From Olsenella sp. An293 (lineage in GTDB: Bacteria; Actinomycetota; Coriobacteriia; Coriobacteriales; Atopobiaceae), in NCBI RefSeq assembly GCF_002159495.1, contig NZ_NFIT01000003.1, positions 147,243-211,242 on the forward strand: a stretch of 64,000 nt of DNA, read 5' to 3'. The position numbers and the translations under genes were made by a program. The notes below the pieces were generated by a model. The model saw only the letters and a list, made by a program, of their open reading frames with translations, was not told the origin of the DNA and made no database searches. This document shows, one piece after another, positions 6,546-16,891 of this stretch. Within the stretch, counting starts at the first letter, position 1; each line of letters begins with the position of its first letter.

Positions 6546-9136
6546 CGTGCCTCGCCTCCCTTCTCGGCCCGCGCGGCGTCCTCGGCCAGCGCGACCAGCT
6601 CGTCTCTGTCCATCCGTGCCAGCCCGGCGCGCTCCGCCAGCCGCTCGTGCACGTACTCCAGCCAGATGAGGTACGCGCTCGCGGCAACCAGGGAGACCAC
6701 CCACAGGCTCAGCAGCAACAGCTTTGCCGGATGGGCAAAGAGCAGGGCGAGAAGGGCCAGCGGCACGGCCAGCAGCGCCACGACGCCGCGCCGCACGCGG
6801 CGCGGGTACGCCAGCTCAAAGCGCGCGGCCCGTGCCAGGAACGCCTCGCGGTGGGCGGGGGAGGAGGCGAGCGCGTCCACCAGGAGCGCCAGGCGCCCGG
6901 CGTCCTTCTCGCCGTCACGCTCGGTCACAAGGAGGTCCGTCTGGGCCATCTTGCGGTCAAAGAGCGCGTTTGCCCCGAGGAGCCTCCTTCTGGCAACCAC
7001 GCCCAGAAGCAGCGCGGGAACGGCAAAGAGCGCAAGGACGGCGAGGTCGCGCGCGTAGTTTGTGCCATAGAAGCCCGCCACCGCCTCGCGCATGGCGCCG
7101 ATCCCGTAGGTGAAGGGGAGCCACGGCCCCAGCGCTCGGAAGAAGGCGGGCTGCATCTGGATGGGGTAGAGGCCGGATGCCCCGGGGATCTGCAGCACCA
7201 CCAGCAGCACCGCGAGCGCCTTGCCAACGTGCTTGAGCGCCACGGCGAGCGAGTAGACCACGAGCACGTAGACCAGCGACGCCTCCATGCCCGCGAGCAC
7301 AAACGCAACGGGGGAGACGCACTGGACGCCAAGCGCCAGGTCGCCCACGCAGCACGTCAGGGCCTGCACCTGGCCGAGGAGGGCGAGCAGGAGCCAGCGC
7401 CCAAAGAACGCCTGCGTGGGCGTGACCTCGACGTCGCCCAGCCCCTCGCGGTCCACCTCTAGCTTGTAGATGGCCACGAGCACGAAGCCGCCCACCCACA
7501 GCGCGAGGTTGGTGTAGAACGGCGCCACCCCGGAGCCGTAGTTGGCAACGGGGAACACCGGCTCGTCGACCATCTGGACCGGCGAGCCCAGCGCCGCGCC
7601 CGTGGAGGCGGGGTCGAGGGAGAGGACGTCGCCCACGGCGGGCAGGGCCCGTGCGCTCTGCACGGCGGCGAGGTCGTCTGCCAGCGCGCCCATGCGATCG
7701 GCGGAGCCCCTCAAGGAGTCGGCGGTTTCCGCCAGGGTGGACTGGCTCTGGGCGAGAAGCGCGTCGAGCTGGGCCAGCCCGGCGTCCGCCTGCTCGATCA
7801 TCGGCACGAGCGAGCCGGTTCCGCCGGCAAGGCGACCGCCCGCGTCCGCGAGGGCGTCGAGCGCGGAGGAGAGCTCGGGTGCCGCGCCCGTGGCGAGGTC
7901 CGTCCGCAGGGCGTCGAGCGAGCCCGTGCCCGCCTGGACGGCGTCGTTTACCGAGGTGGCGAGCCCGTCCACGCTCTTGGCCCCGTCGCTCACCTCGTTG
8001 CTTATCCCCTGGAGCTCGTCGAGGGCGGAGGCCTGCCCGCTGGCAAGCCCCTCGAGAAGCGCCACCTGTTCGTCGAGCGCGGAGACCACCTGCTGCTGGA
8101 GGGCGCGCTGCGCGTCGTCGGCGGGCTCGAGGGAGGCGACCTTGTCGCGCGCCGCCCCGAGCGACTCCGCCATGCCCGTCACGTCGTCGTTTGCCGCCCG
8201 CAGGCGCGAGAGCGCCGCGTCGAGGCGCCCCTGCGCCCAGCCCACGTCCCCGGCGATGCGGCCGATGTCCTGGCTCGCCGTCGAGGACAGTCCGGAGATC
8301 GCGGAGGCGCCCTCGCCCAGCCTGTCGTCAAGGCCGCGGGCAAAGGAGCGCAGCCCCTCGCGCGCGTCGGAAAGAGACCCGAGCGCGGAGTCCATCGACG
8401 AGGCGAGCCCTCCCGCCGCGTCCGCCGTGGCGGAGAGCGTCTCACGCGCGCGGCCCACGGCCTCGCGGGCCGCATCCACGGTCCCGCCCGCGTCCTCGAG
8501 GGAGTCCGCCAGGTCGTCGAGGCGCCCCTGCGTGGCTCGGAGGCTCTTCAGCGCGGACGACCTCGCCCCGTCGACATCCCCCGCGGCGGACCCCACCGCG
8601 CCCTGGAGCTTCTGGGTGACGGTCTTACCGGCGAGCGACACAAACTGCCCGGCGATCTGGTCCTCGAGCGTGGTTGCCCCCGTGTCCGTCACCTTGGGCG
8701 CCACCGCGTTGGCCTTCTCGTTGACGTAGTAGCCAATGCGGGCCTGCGTGGGGTGGCCGTCCAGCACGCCCGCGAGGGTCGAGGTGAAGTCGGGCGGTAT
8801 GACAAAGGCGGCGTAGTAGCGGCCGGCGCGGACGCCTTCGAGCGCCTCGTCCTGGTCCACGAAGGTCCAGCCGAGCTGGTGGTTCTCCTCGAGCCTCTCC
8901 CTTACCATGTCGCCGGCGTTGACCTCTCCCATGCCGGGGACCTCGGCGCCTTTGTCCTCCACGACCACGGCCACGGGCACGGTGGAGGTGCTCTGGTACG
9001 GGTCCCAGTTGGCAAGGATGTTCACCCACGCGTAGAGCGCGGGGACGAGGCAGACCCCAACCGCCACCACCAGGGCGACGGGGCTTGCCGCCAGGCGCTT
9101 GAGGTCGCGGCCGAGGATGCGCGCGATGGTTCCCAT
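6542..9136 (-). CDS. YhgE/Pip-family membrane protein (first of a pair)
   Basis: An 864-residue paralogue of the downstream gene. It starts with a membrane helix and the family signature PALYAWVNILANWDPY at about residues 31-46, then a roughly 450-residue Ala/Ser/Asp/Gln-rich helical extracytoplasmic region, then a C-terminal block of about six helices. It differs in having an additional C-terminal segment with two more hydrophobic helices (near VVALLAVPLALLALLF and LLLLSLWVVSLVAASAYLIW) and an acidic/basic tail. The ATG at 9136 faces the TetR gene across a 181-bp AT-richer gap. The pair plus TetR layout recalls efflux or stress-export systems; the function remains inferred. Confidence 0.88.
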   Translation of the reverse strand: MGTIARILGRDLKRLAASPVALVVAVGVCLVPALYAWVNILANWDPYQSTSTVPVAVVVEDKGAEVPGMGEVNAGDMVRERLEENHQLGWTFVDQDEALEGVRAGRYYAAFVIPPDFTSTLAGVLDGHPTQARIGYYVNEKANAVAPKVTDTGATTLEDQIAGQFVSLAGKTVTQKLQGAVGSAAGDVDGARSSALKSLRATQGRLDDLADSLEDAGGTVDAAREAVGRARETLSATADAAGGLASSMDSALGSLSDAREGLRSFARGLDDRLGEGASAISGLSSTASQDIGRIAGDVGWAQGRLDAALSRLRAANDDVTGMAESLGAARDKVASLEPADDAQRALQQQVVSALDEQVALLEGLASGQASALDELQGISNEVSDGAKSVDGLATSVNDAVQAGTGSLDALRTDLATGAAPELSSALDALADAGGRLAGGTGSLVPMIEQADAGLAQLDALLAQSQSTLAETADSLRGSADRMGALADDLAAVQSARALPAVGDVLSLDPASTGAALGSPVQMVDEPVFPVANYGSGVAPFYTNLALWVGGFVLVAIYKLEVDREGLGDVEVTPTQAFFGRWLLLALLGQVQALTCCVGDLALGVQCVSPVAFVLAGMEASLVYVLVVYSLAVALKHVGKALAVLLVVLQIPGASGLYPIQMQPAFFRALGPWLPFTYGIGAMREAVAGFYGTNYARDLAVLALFAVPALLLGVVARRRLLGANALFDRKMAQTDLLVTERDGEKDAGRLALLVDALASSPAHREAFLARAARFELAYPRRVRRGVVALLAVPLALLALLFAHPAKLLLLSLWVVSLVAASAYLIWLEYVHERLAERAGLARMDRDELVALAEDAARAEKGGEAR

Positions 9137-9173
9137 GAGAGGCTCCCTTGAGCGAGACGTGTTACGCGTTCAA

Positions 9174-9256
9174 TGGCTCAAGAGGTACCCCGCGGGGCGA
9201 GTTTTATTCAGGAGTCCAATAATTTTGAGCCAAGTTCAAAACAGCTGAACAGATGC
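9174..9256. promoter_or_regulatory. Divergent promoter/operator region between yhgE-like gene and tetR
   Basis: The gap 9137-9317 is AT-richer than its surroundings (TTTTATTCAGG, AATAATTTTGAG). TGGCTCAA at 9174-9181 is exactly inverted as TTGAGCCA at 9225-9232. A second dyad, GTTCA-N7-TGAAC, lies near 9234-9250. Both are reasonable TetR-type operator candidates controlling both directions. Promoter boxes cannot be fixed with certainty. Confidence 0.5.
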
Positions 9257-9317
9257 TAAGATTGACGCGTTGGCACGACGGCGCCTGGCGGCGCGGCACG
9301 AGGGAACGGAGAAGGAC

Positions 9318-9947
9318 ATGGCGGCAAGGCCCGGCACGGCAACGCCCAAGAGCGCGGCCACGCGCGAGAAGATCATGGCGGCCGCGACCTCCCTCATGGC
9401 GGAGCGCGGCTCGGCGGACTTTCAGATGGCGGAGGTCTCCGCCCGCTGCGGCATGTCCAAGGGCTCGCTCTACTACTACTTCTCCGACCGCGCTGAGCTC
9501 GTTCGCGCGGTGCTCGACCGCGCGGTGGACGACCTGGTGGCAAGCGTCGAGAGGATCGTCTCCACGGCGCCCTCAGCAGCGGACTCCATCGCCGGCCTGC
9601 TCGACGCCCTCGCCGAGGCCACCCGCCCGGGAGGCCCGCTCATGCTGGCCGTTGCCGGGGCGGGTGCCGGCTCCGCTCCGGTCGAGGGGCCGCGCCTCGC
9701 GCGCATAGTGGACGTGCTGGAGGCCCAGATCGAGCGCGCAAAGGCGGAGGGGCTCGTGCGCCCCGAGGTCAACGCGCGCCTCGCCGCGGCGGCGGTCGCG
9801 GGTGCCTTCCTGGTCTTTGAGCGGGTGGACGTGCGGGCAACCGCCGAGGACGTCCTGGGCCTCGCGCTCTGCGGGATCGGGACCAATGCAGGGCGGGAGA
9901 GGTTTGCGGGCGCGGGCTCGACCGCGGCGGCAGGCTCTGACGCCTAG
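9318..9947 (+). CDS. TetR/AcrR family transcriptional regulator
   Basis: A 209-residue one-domain repressor. The N-terminal HTH covers residues about 18-65 (KSAATREKIMAAATSLMAERG, then CGMSKGSLYYYFSDRAELV with the recognition helix and the conserved YYYF). The remainder is an Ala-rich helical ligand-binding and dimerisation domain. The ATG at 9318 is preferred because GGAGAAGG lies just upstream and the protein begins close to the HTH; an in-frame start at 9270 adds a basic peptide without family support. Divergent from the yhgE-like pair, it most likely represses them and itself. Its stop overlaps, tail to tail, the end of a lacI remnant (CTAG at 9944-9947). Confidence 0.9.
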   Translation: MAARPGTATPKSAATREKIMAAATSLMAERGSADFQMAEVSARCGMSKGSLYYYFSDRAELVRAVLDRAVDDLVASVERIVSTAPSAADSIAGLLDALAEATRPGGPLMLAVAGAGAGSAPVEGPRLARIVDVLEAQIERAKAEGLVRPEVNARLAAAAVAGAFLVFERVDVRATAEDVLGLALCGIGTNAGRERFAGAGSTAAAGSDA

Positions 9948-10150
9948 GCGACCGCCTCGCCCGCGGTGGACTCGCGAACGATTAGCTCCGTCTCGAGGAC
10001 CATCGAGCGCGACCCCAGCTCGTATCCGGCGAGAAGGTCGATGAGAATCCTGCAGGCGGAGTAGCCCATGCGGTAGCGCGGCTGGTTGACCGTGGTGAGC
10101 GTGGGCGTGAGCATCGTGGAGAGCTCGGCGTTGTCAAAGCCCACGACCTT
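9944..10150 (-). pseudogene. C-terminal remnant of a LacI-family regulator
   Basis: On the minus strand about 68 codons read VVGFDNAELSTMLTPTLTTV then a RMGYSACRILIDLLAG-like stretch and an LETELIVREST end. This is the standard C-terminus of a LacI/GalR effector-binding domain. Everything upstream (the HTH and most of the periplasmic-binding-like fold, about 270 residues) is missing. Homology stops at about 10150, exactly where a 5'-truncated DUF3800 fragment starts in the other direction. The GTG at 10144 is unlikely to be a real start. Confidence 0.85.
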
Positions 10151-10563
10151 CCGCGTCTTCTTCCGGCACCTTCCCGTGCGCTACGGTCTCATTGTGCTCA
10201 GGACACGGGAGTACTCGACCCTCGCCGACGTCGAGGCGGCCATGAGGCGAAAGATCGTGGACTTCCTTTTTGATAATCTTGTGTACTTCCAGGCCTTTGA
10301 CAGCGTGAAGATCTACTACGACGACGGCCAGCAGTCTATCGCTGCGGCACTTCACAAGGCGATTGACTACGCGCTCCACGTACCGCCCCGCTTCGGCGGC
10401 CGACTACCGACTCTCGCAGGCGGCAGACTACATCTGCGCCGCCGAGCTCACGGCGCTCAAGTATGAGGGAAAGGCATCCACCGCCACCGACGAGAAGTTC
10501 TTCGGTAGCTGGTCCCAATTCAAGAAGGGCATGCTGAAGGAAGTCCGCGCGAAGCGAATCTAG
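10151..10563 (+). pseudogene. C-terminal remnant of a DUF3800 protein, frameshifted
   Basis: The frame beginning near 10151 reads FRHLPVRYG, then VDFLFDNLVYFQAFDSVKIY and YYDDGQQSIAAALHKAIDYA, which is the middle and C-terminal part of DUF3800 proteins. At about 10378-10395 the homology switches frame and continues as ADYRLSQAADYICAAELTAL and FFGSWSQFKKGMLKEVRAKR to a stop at 10561-10563. The N-terminal half is absent. Both the missing 5' end and the frameshift mark it as dead. DUF3800 genes are common cargo of accessory regions, so this may be a relic of a lost island. Confidence 0.82.
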
Positions 10564-10567
10564 CCTT

Positions 10568-10608
10568 CCGGTGTGAATCTGGCGCGATTTGCACCGGATT
10601 CGCACCGG
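10568..10608 (+). terminator. Possible terminator hairpin after the DUF3800 remnant
   Basis: CCGGTGTGAAT (10568-10578) pairs with ATTCGCACCGG (10598-10608), an 11-bp stem with one G-U pair and a 19-nt loop. No T-run follows. It sits four bases after the remnant's stop and before the metK promoter region (TATCAT at 10637-10642). Confidence 0.45.
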
Positions 10609-10713
10609 CGCGCGCATGCCCTCCGCACCCGCGGGGTATCATCACTAGGCATTTGAAACGGCGACGGACGGAATGGTAACGGCCGCCCGCCTCGTCCAGC
10701 GAAAGGAAGCGCC

Positions 10714-12000
10714 ATGTCCCAGCTCGATCGTTCCGCCAGCACCACCCCTCGCAGCTACCTCTTCACGTCCGAGAGCGTGACCGAGGGCCACCCCGACAAG
10801 ATCTGCGACCAGGTCTCTGACGCCATCCTCGACGCCCTTCTCGCCAAGGAGGCGCAGCTCCAGAGCGAGGGCTACGTCTCTCCCTCCGGCGTGCCCGCCA
10901 ACGTCGACAACGTCCGCTGCGCCTGCGAGACCTTCGTGACCACCGGCACCGTGATCATCGCCGGCGAGATTCGCACCGAGGCCTACCTCGACGTCCAGAG
11001 CATCGCCCGCGACGTCATCCGCCGCATCGGCTACACGCGCGCCAAGTTTGGCTTTGACGCCGACACTTGCGGCGTGCTCAACCTCATTCACGAGCAGAGC
11101 CCCGACATCGCCGCCGGCGTCGACGAGTCCTTCGACGCCCAGGCCGGCCGCACGACCGACCCGCTTGACCTCGTGGGCGCCGGCGACCAGGGCATGATGT
11201 TCGGCTACGCCGCCGACGAGACCGACGTCTACATGCCCATGCCGCACTACCTTGCCTCCCGCCTTGCCGAGCGCCTCACCGAGGTCCGCAAGAACGGCCA
11301 GGTTCCCTACCTGCGCCCGGACGGCAAGACCCAGGTGACCGTCCGCTACGAGGACGACCGCCCCGTCGAGGTCACGGCCATCGTGGTCTCCACGCAGCAC
11401 GACGCCGCCATCGAGGACATGAACGTTATCAAGGCGGACATGGTCGACTACGTGATCGCTCCCGTGATGGACACCGTGGGCATCGAATGGCACGACGCCG
11501 AGGTCTACGTGAACCCCACCGGCCGCTTCGTGGTGGGCGGGCCGATGGGCGATACCGGCCTCACCGGCCGCAAGATCATCGTGGACACCTACGGCGGCAT
11601 GGGCCGCCACGGCGGCGGCTGCTTCTCCGGCAAGGACTGCACCAAGGTGGACCGCTCCGCCGCCTACGCCGCGCGCTGGGTCGCCAAGAACGTGGTGGCG
11701 GCGGGGCTGGCGAGGCGCTGCGAGGTGCAGCTGGCCTACGCGATCGGCGTCTCCCACCCGCTCTCCGTGATGGTGGACACTTTCGGCACGGGCTCGGTGG
11801 CCGACGGTGTGATCGAGGCCGCCGTGGGACGGGTCTTTGACCTGCGCCCGGGCGCGATCATCCGCGACCTCGACCTGCGCCGGCCCATCTACGAGAAGAC
11901 CGCGGTCTACGGCCACTTTGGCCGCGAGCTGCCCGAGTTCACCTGGGAGCGCTGCGACCGCGTCGACGAGCTGCGCGCCGCCGTGGAGGCGCTCGGGTAG
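10714..12000 (+). CDS. metK: S-adenosylmethionine synthetase
   Basis: A 428-residue cytosolic enzyme making S-adenosylmethionine from methionine and ATP. All core motifs are present: [13 protein letters not shown] near residues 17-29, [12 protein letters not shown] near 160-171, and [20 protein letters not shown] around 303-322. The last is the phosphate-binding loop, more usually GGGAFSGKDPTKVDRS, so Ala and Pro are both replaced by Cys here. The protein is about 30-40 residues longer than many homologues, partly through a stretch after the first motif ([15 protein letters not shown]). The ATG at 10714 is preceded by GCGAAAGGAAG. A TATCAT box at 10637-10642 may be its promoter. No SAM riboswitch fold is apparent in the 150-bp leader. 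Confidence 0.97.
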   Translation: MSQLDRSASTTPRSYLFTSESVTEGHPDKICDQVSDAILDALLAKEAQLQSEGYVSPSGVPANVDNVRCACETFVTTGTVIIAGEIRTEAYLDVQSIARDVIRRIGYTRAKFGFDADTCGVLNLIHEQSPDIAAGVDESFDAQAGRTTDPLDLVGAGDQGMMFGYAADETDVYMPMPHYLASRLAERLTEVRKNGQVPYLRPDGKTQVTVRYEDDRPVEVTAIVVSTQHDAAIEDMNVIKADMVDYVIAPVMDTVGIEWHDAEVYVNPTGRFVVGGPMGDTGLTGRKIIVDTYGGMGRHGGGCFSGKDCTKVDRSAAYAARWVAKNVVAAGLARRCEVQLAYAIGVSHPLSVMVDTFGTGSVADGVIEAAVGRVFDLRPGAIIRDLDLRRPIYEKTAVYGHFGRELPEFTWERCDRVDELRAAVEALG

Positions 12001-12230
12001 GGGAGCGCGGCGGGCGGTGGCGGGCTGCGACGGGCGCGGCGTCGCGCTTTTCTCGGTCAGGTCACTACCGGCGGACTGCGGCGTTGCGCATTTTGGGGTG
12101 AGGTCACGACCGCCCGTGACGCATCGCCAAACGCTGATGCCGTGCCGCCTCCAGACGAGGCTCTGCCGAGAAGAACGCCCAGTTGATAGGGCAAGAGCCT
12201 TTGTCTCCCATAAGGACAGACCCGCCAAAT

Positions 12231-12265
12231 GGGGTCGTGGCCGGGAAGCCCCCTGCCACGACCCC
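12231..12265 (+). terminator. Stem-loop GGGGTCGTGGC / GCCACGACCCC followed by GTTTTC
   Basis: A perfect 11-bp stem (12231-12241 with 12255-12265), 13-nt loop, then GTTTTCTG. The stem alone is strong; the T-run is short. It is over 200 bp after the metK stop, so it may end a metK transcript or belong to an unannotated RNA. The TCGTGGC word recurs in the gap after 63.7 kb. Confidence 0.5.
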
Positions 12266-12470
12266 GTTTTCTGCTACGTTCCAACGGTGCCAGTGCGCCC
12301 TGGCCCCGCTTTCCGCAACGCTGGCGCCCCCGCGCGTCCGTCTCGGTCCCGCGCAGGCAGATGCCGTCGCACCAGATGAGCTCATCGTGGGGAACGTGTC
12401 CCAGTTGCTGGCTTTAGCTAGCGTATTGCACTGCGGCCCGCCTTGGTCAGCTTCGCGGGTGCGGTGGCGA

Positions 12471-12538
12471 CGGCCCTTCCCAGAGCGCGTAGGCGAGTAC
12501 GTAAACGGAAGGGCCGCAAGCGCAAGCGCTAGCGGCCC
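12471..12538 (+). promoter_or_regulatory. Two mutually exclusive hairpins
   Basis: CGGCCCTTCC (12471-12480) is a perfect complement of GGAAGGGCCG (12507-12516). The bases 12511-12517 (GGGCCGC) can instead pair with GCGGCCC (12532-12538), with a further AGCG/CGCT inner stem. The two folds share bases, so they compete in the manner of an attenuator. No leader peptide or ligand-binding fold was recognised. Confidence 0.4.
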
Positions 12539-12834
12539 AATCTCCAAGTAACGGCGCTGCCTAGCCCATCAAGACGTAGGAGGCCGTCGGGAATATGTTG
12601 GTGCTGTCATACGAGCTGGGCAAGCTGCTTCGGCCGCGTCCGACATTTGATCATGTCAGGCGAACTTTTCTCCGGGCGGGTTTTCCTCGAGCGGGGGCCA
12701 TCTCCTGCCGAGCGGATCTGTCCTTCTCGCGTCCCTCAACCCATCGCCCGCCGCCGGCGGCACGTCTCGGCTATCATGGGGTGCGGCCGCACCCGGCCGA
12801 CATCGCGTCTCCCGCTCAAATGAAGGACGGTATC

Positions 12835-13947
12835 ATGCCCGACGTCTCCCAGACACTCGTCTCCGTCATCGTGCCCATCTACAACGTCGAGAAGTACCTC
12901 GACCAGTGCCTCTCCAGCATCGAGGCCCAGACCCACCGCAACCTCGAGGTCCTCTGCATCAACGACGGCAGCACGGACGGCTCGCGGGACATCATCTGCG
13001 CCCACGCCGAGAAGGACTCGCGCGTGCGCCTCATCGACAAGAAGAACGGCGGCTACGGCGAGGGCTGCAACATGGGCCTTGGCCTCGCCAAGGGCGAGTG
13101 GGTCTCGATCATCGAGCCCGACGACTGGATCGAGCCCGGCATGTACGGCGACATGCTCTCCTTTGCCGCGGGCTTCGACGAGACGATCGACGTCATCAAG
13201 ACCCCCTGGACCGACATCTGCAACTGGAACGACCCCAAGAAGCAGCGCGCCTACCCGAGCACCATGGTGCACCGCCTGAAGACCTCCGCGAGGCCCTTCA
13301 CCATCGGCGAGCAGACCGCGCTGATCGAGATGCACCCCTCCATCTGGTCGGCCATCTACCGCAGGGACTTCCTCAACGAGAAGAGCATCCGCTTCATCCC
13401 GTTCCCCGGCGCCGGCTGGGCGGACAACCCCTTCCTCATCGAGACCATGTGCCAGGCCAAGGCCATCGTCTACCTGGACAAGCCCTACTACAACTACCGC
13501 TGCGACCTGCCGGGCTCCACGAAGAACCACAAGACGGCGGACGCCGTCACCAGGCCGTTTGACCGCTGGATCGACATGATGGGCGTCCTGAACCGCCTGG
13601 GCGTGACCGACGAGCGCATCCTCAAGGCCCACTATCTGCGCGGGTTCAACTACACCTTTGGCGCCATCTCCGACGACGGCTGGGACAACCAGCTCGTCAA
13701 GGAGGGCGCGCTGCGCGTGTTCTCGATGATGCGCCCCGAGCTCGTGGCGGGCATCGACGACCTCGCCCCGCACCGCAAGAAGTTCTTCTTCGACGTCATG
13801 GGCCTGCCCACGCCCAAGTTCTCCCGCGGCCCATGGCGACGCCACCTCGTGCGCCAGGTGGGCTCCACGCTGCGCCGCGAGGGCCCGCTCTCGCTCGCGC
13901 ACAAGGTCAAGCGCGCGCTGCTCCCCGAGGAGCGCTCCCACGCGTAG
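12835..13947 (+). CDS. GT2 family glycosyltransferase
   Basis: A 370-residue cytoplasmic or membrane-associated GT-A enzyme. The nucleotide-sugar fold begins SVIVPIYNVEKYLDQCL (residues about 10-26), followed by INDGSTDGS and the metal-binding segment IIEPDDWIEP near residues 95-104. The C-terminal third is helical and basic. The ATG at 12835 has AAGGACGG before it; an alternative ATG at 12820 would add five residues. It is the first gene of the surface-glycan region, separated from metK by 834 gene-free bases, and is followed by the cold-shock gene rather than other glycan genes. Donor and acceptor unknown. Confidence 0.9.
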   Translation: MPDVSQTLVSVIVPIYNVEKYLDQCLSSIEAQTHRNLEVLCINDGSTDGSRDIICAHAEKDSRVRLIDKKNGGYGEGCNMGLGLAKGEWVSIIEPDDWIEPGMYGDMLSFAAGFDETIDVIKTPWTDICNWNDPKKQRAYPSTMVHRLKTSARPFTIGEQTALIEMHPSIWSAIYRRDFLNEKSIRFIPFPGAGWADNPFLIETMCQAKAIVYLDKPYYNYRCDLPGSTKNHKTADAVTRPFDRWIDMMGVLNRLGVTDERILKAHYLRGFNYTFGAISDDGWDNQLVKEGALRVFSMMRPELVAGIDDLAPHRKKFFFDVMGLPTPKFSRGPWRRHLVRQVGSTLRREGPLSLAHKVKRALLPEERSHA

Positions 13948-14111
13948 GCGTCGCGAGGCGCGCTCGCGATGGGCGTAAGCCTGCCGTAAGCGCTCGCTGC
14001 CGGGCGGCGCTGTTTTGACCCCCAACGGATTGTCGAGATTGGCGGCGCGGTTTCGGGGTAACATATCCCTCGTGGCTTTTCGGCCACGGGTATCGCGCGC
14101 AAGCGCAGCTT

Positions 14112-14125
14112 TTGCCCCGCGGGGC
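14112..14125 (+). promoter_or_regulatory. csp 5' leader palindrome
   Basis: The cold-shock gene leader carries a perfect TGCCCCGCGGGGCA palindrome here and, 40 bp before it, a CGTGGC-TTTTCG-GCCACG hairpin near 14073-14094. A TAACAT box at 14059-14064 is a plausible -10. Structured leaders are usual in csp mRNAs, but no thermosensor can be demonstrated from sequence. Confidence 0.35.
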
Positions 14126-14144
14126 AGAGAAAGAAAGGCACGAC

Positions 14145-14348
14145 ATGGCACAGGGTACTGTCAAGTGGTTCAACCCGGACAAGGGCTACGGCTTCATCTC
14201 TCGTGAGGACGGCGACGACCTGTTCGTCCACTACTCCGAGATCCAGATGGACGGCTTCAAGACGCTGGACGAGGGCCAGGCTGTCGAGTTCGACATCACC
14301 ACCGGCCAGAACGGCAAGCTCCAGGCTTCCAACGTCCGCAAGCTCTAG
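14145..14348 (+). CDS. CspA-family cold-shock protein
   Basis: A 67-residue OB-fold nucleic-acid chaperone. The N-terminus [19 protein letters not shown] contains RNP1 (KGYGFIS) and LFVHYSEI carries RNP2; both are intact, as is the usual length. It binds single-stranded RNA and DNA in the cytosol. The ATG at 14145 has AGAAAGGCACG upstream. It stands alone between two glycan genes with its own leader and its own terminator, so it is probably an independent transcript. Confidence 0.97.
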   Translation: MAQGTVKWFNPDKGYGFISREDGDDLFVHYSEIQMDGFKTLDEGQAVEFDITTGQNGKLQASNVRKL

Positions 14349-14372
14349 TAGAGACGCTTTCGGCGACTTGGG

Positions 14373-14402
14373 AGGGGTCCGCTCATGCGGGCCCCTCTTC
14401 TG
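14373..14402 (+). terminator. Rho-independent terminator of csp
   Basis: AGGGGTCCGC (14373-14382) pairs with GCGGGCCCCT (14387-14396) around a TCAT tetraloop, 10 bp with one G-U, then CTTCTGT. It is 24 bp after the csp stop. Confidence 0.85.
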
Positions 14403-14485
14403 TATGATTATGGGGTGCGGGGCATAAGGCGCCGCAGGTGCGGGGCAAGAGGCGCCGCGGTTGCGGGACGAGTCGGGAGGCGTGC

Positions 14486-14887
14486 GTGGACATCAAGGCT
14501 CTTGTCGAGCAGTTCCTCAAGTTCGGCGTCGTGGGCGGCGTCGCCTTCGTCATCGACTACGGCCTGCTCATGCTGCTCTCCCAGGTGGTCGGGTGGGACC
14601 CGGTCATCTCCTCGGTCATCTCGTTCACCATCTCGCTCGTCTTCAACTACCTCGCCTCCATGCACTTTGTCTTCGAGCGCCGCGACGACCTCTCCCGCCG
14701 TCGCGAGCTCGTCATCTTTGTGACGCTCTCGGTCATCGGCCTCGTCATCAACTCCCTGTGCATCTGGGCGGGCACGGCCGCCTTCGGCGACGGCCCCATG
14801 CCGGTGACGCTGACCAAGCTCGCCGCCACCGTCGTGGTCTCTATCTGGAACTTCGTGAGCCGCAAGCACTGGCTTGAGGCGAAGTAG
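14486..14887 (+). CDS. GtrA family protein
   Basis: A 133-residue protein with four predicted membrane helices, normal for GtrA. It opens with LVEQFLKFGVVGGVAFVIDYG, the family N-terminus, and has the FNYLASMHFVF segment and the closing FVSRKHW signature. GtrA proteins are thought to flip undecaprenyl-phosphate-linked sugars across the membrane for glycan modification. The GTG at 14486 is chosen because GGGAGG sits seven bases before it and the family start follows at once. It is 57 bp ahead of rfbA on the same strand. Confidence 0.9.
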   Translation: MDIKALVEQFLKFGVVGGVAFVIDYGLLMLLSQVVGWDPVISSVISFTISLVFNYLASMHFVFERRDDLSRRRELVIFVTLSVIGLVINSLCIWAGTAAFGDGPMPVTLTKLAATVVVSIWNFVSRKHWLEAK

Positions 14888-14944
14888 CAACCGTAGTCGT
14901 ATGATGGTGCCGACGTTTTTCTCGGCATCTCCTGGAGGCAACCC

Positions 14945-16875
<1,931 letters not shown>

Positions 16876-16891
16876 GGGAGGGCGAGAAGAA

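Larger units (their letters stand above)
12001..12834. other. 834-bp gene-free region with hairpins and short repeats
   Basis: No credible protein was found on either strand; the open frames are Arg/Pro/Ser-rich with no recognisable family. The region holds two related words (CGTCGCGCTTTTCTCGGTCAGG near 12040 and a CGTTGCGCATTTTGGGGTGAGG-like copy near 12082), a strong hairpin at 12231-12265, a pair of overlapping hairpins at 12471-12538, a GTCCTTCTCG decamer at 12720 and a TATCAT -10-like box at 12772-12777 ahead of the glycosyltransferase gene. It may be decayed coding DNA or hold an unrecognised RNA. Confidence 0.6.

Noticed and set aside
9270..9317. TetR start at 9270
   Set aside because: It would add a basic 16-residue peptide with no ribosome site, while GGAGAAGG stands right before the ATG at 9318.
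10564..10713. SAM riboswitch upstream of metK
   Set aside because: The leader lacks the conserved core and four-helix layout of SAM-I, and no SAM-II or SMK core was recognised. Only a simple hairpin is present.
12104..12547. A 147-codon minus-strand frame in the metK-glycosyltransferase gap
   Set aside because: Composition is Arg/Ser/Pro/Thr-rich, there is no ribosome site of note, and hairpins run through it. No family recognised.
14112..14144. Longer cold-shock protein start at 14112
   Set aside because: The upstream codons lie in a structured leader; AGAAAGG precedes the ATG at 14145 and the family begins MAQGTVKWF.
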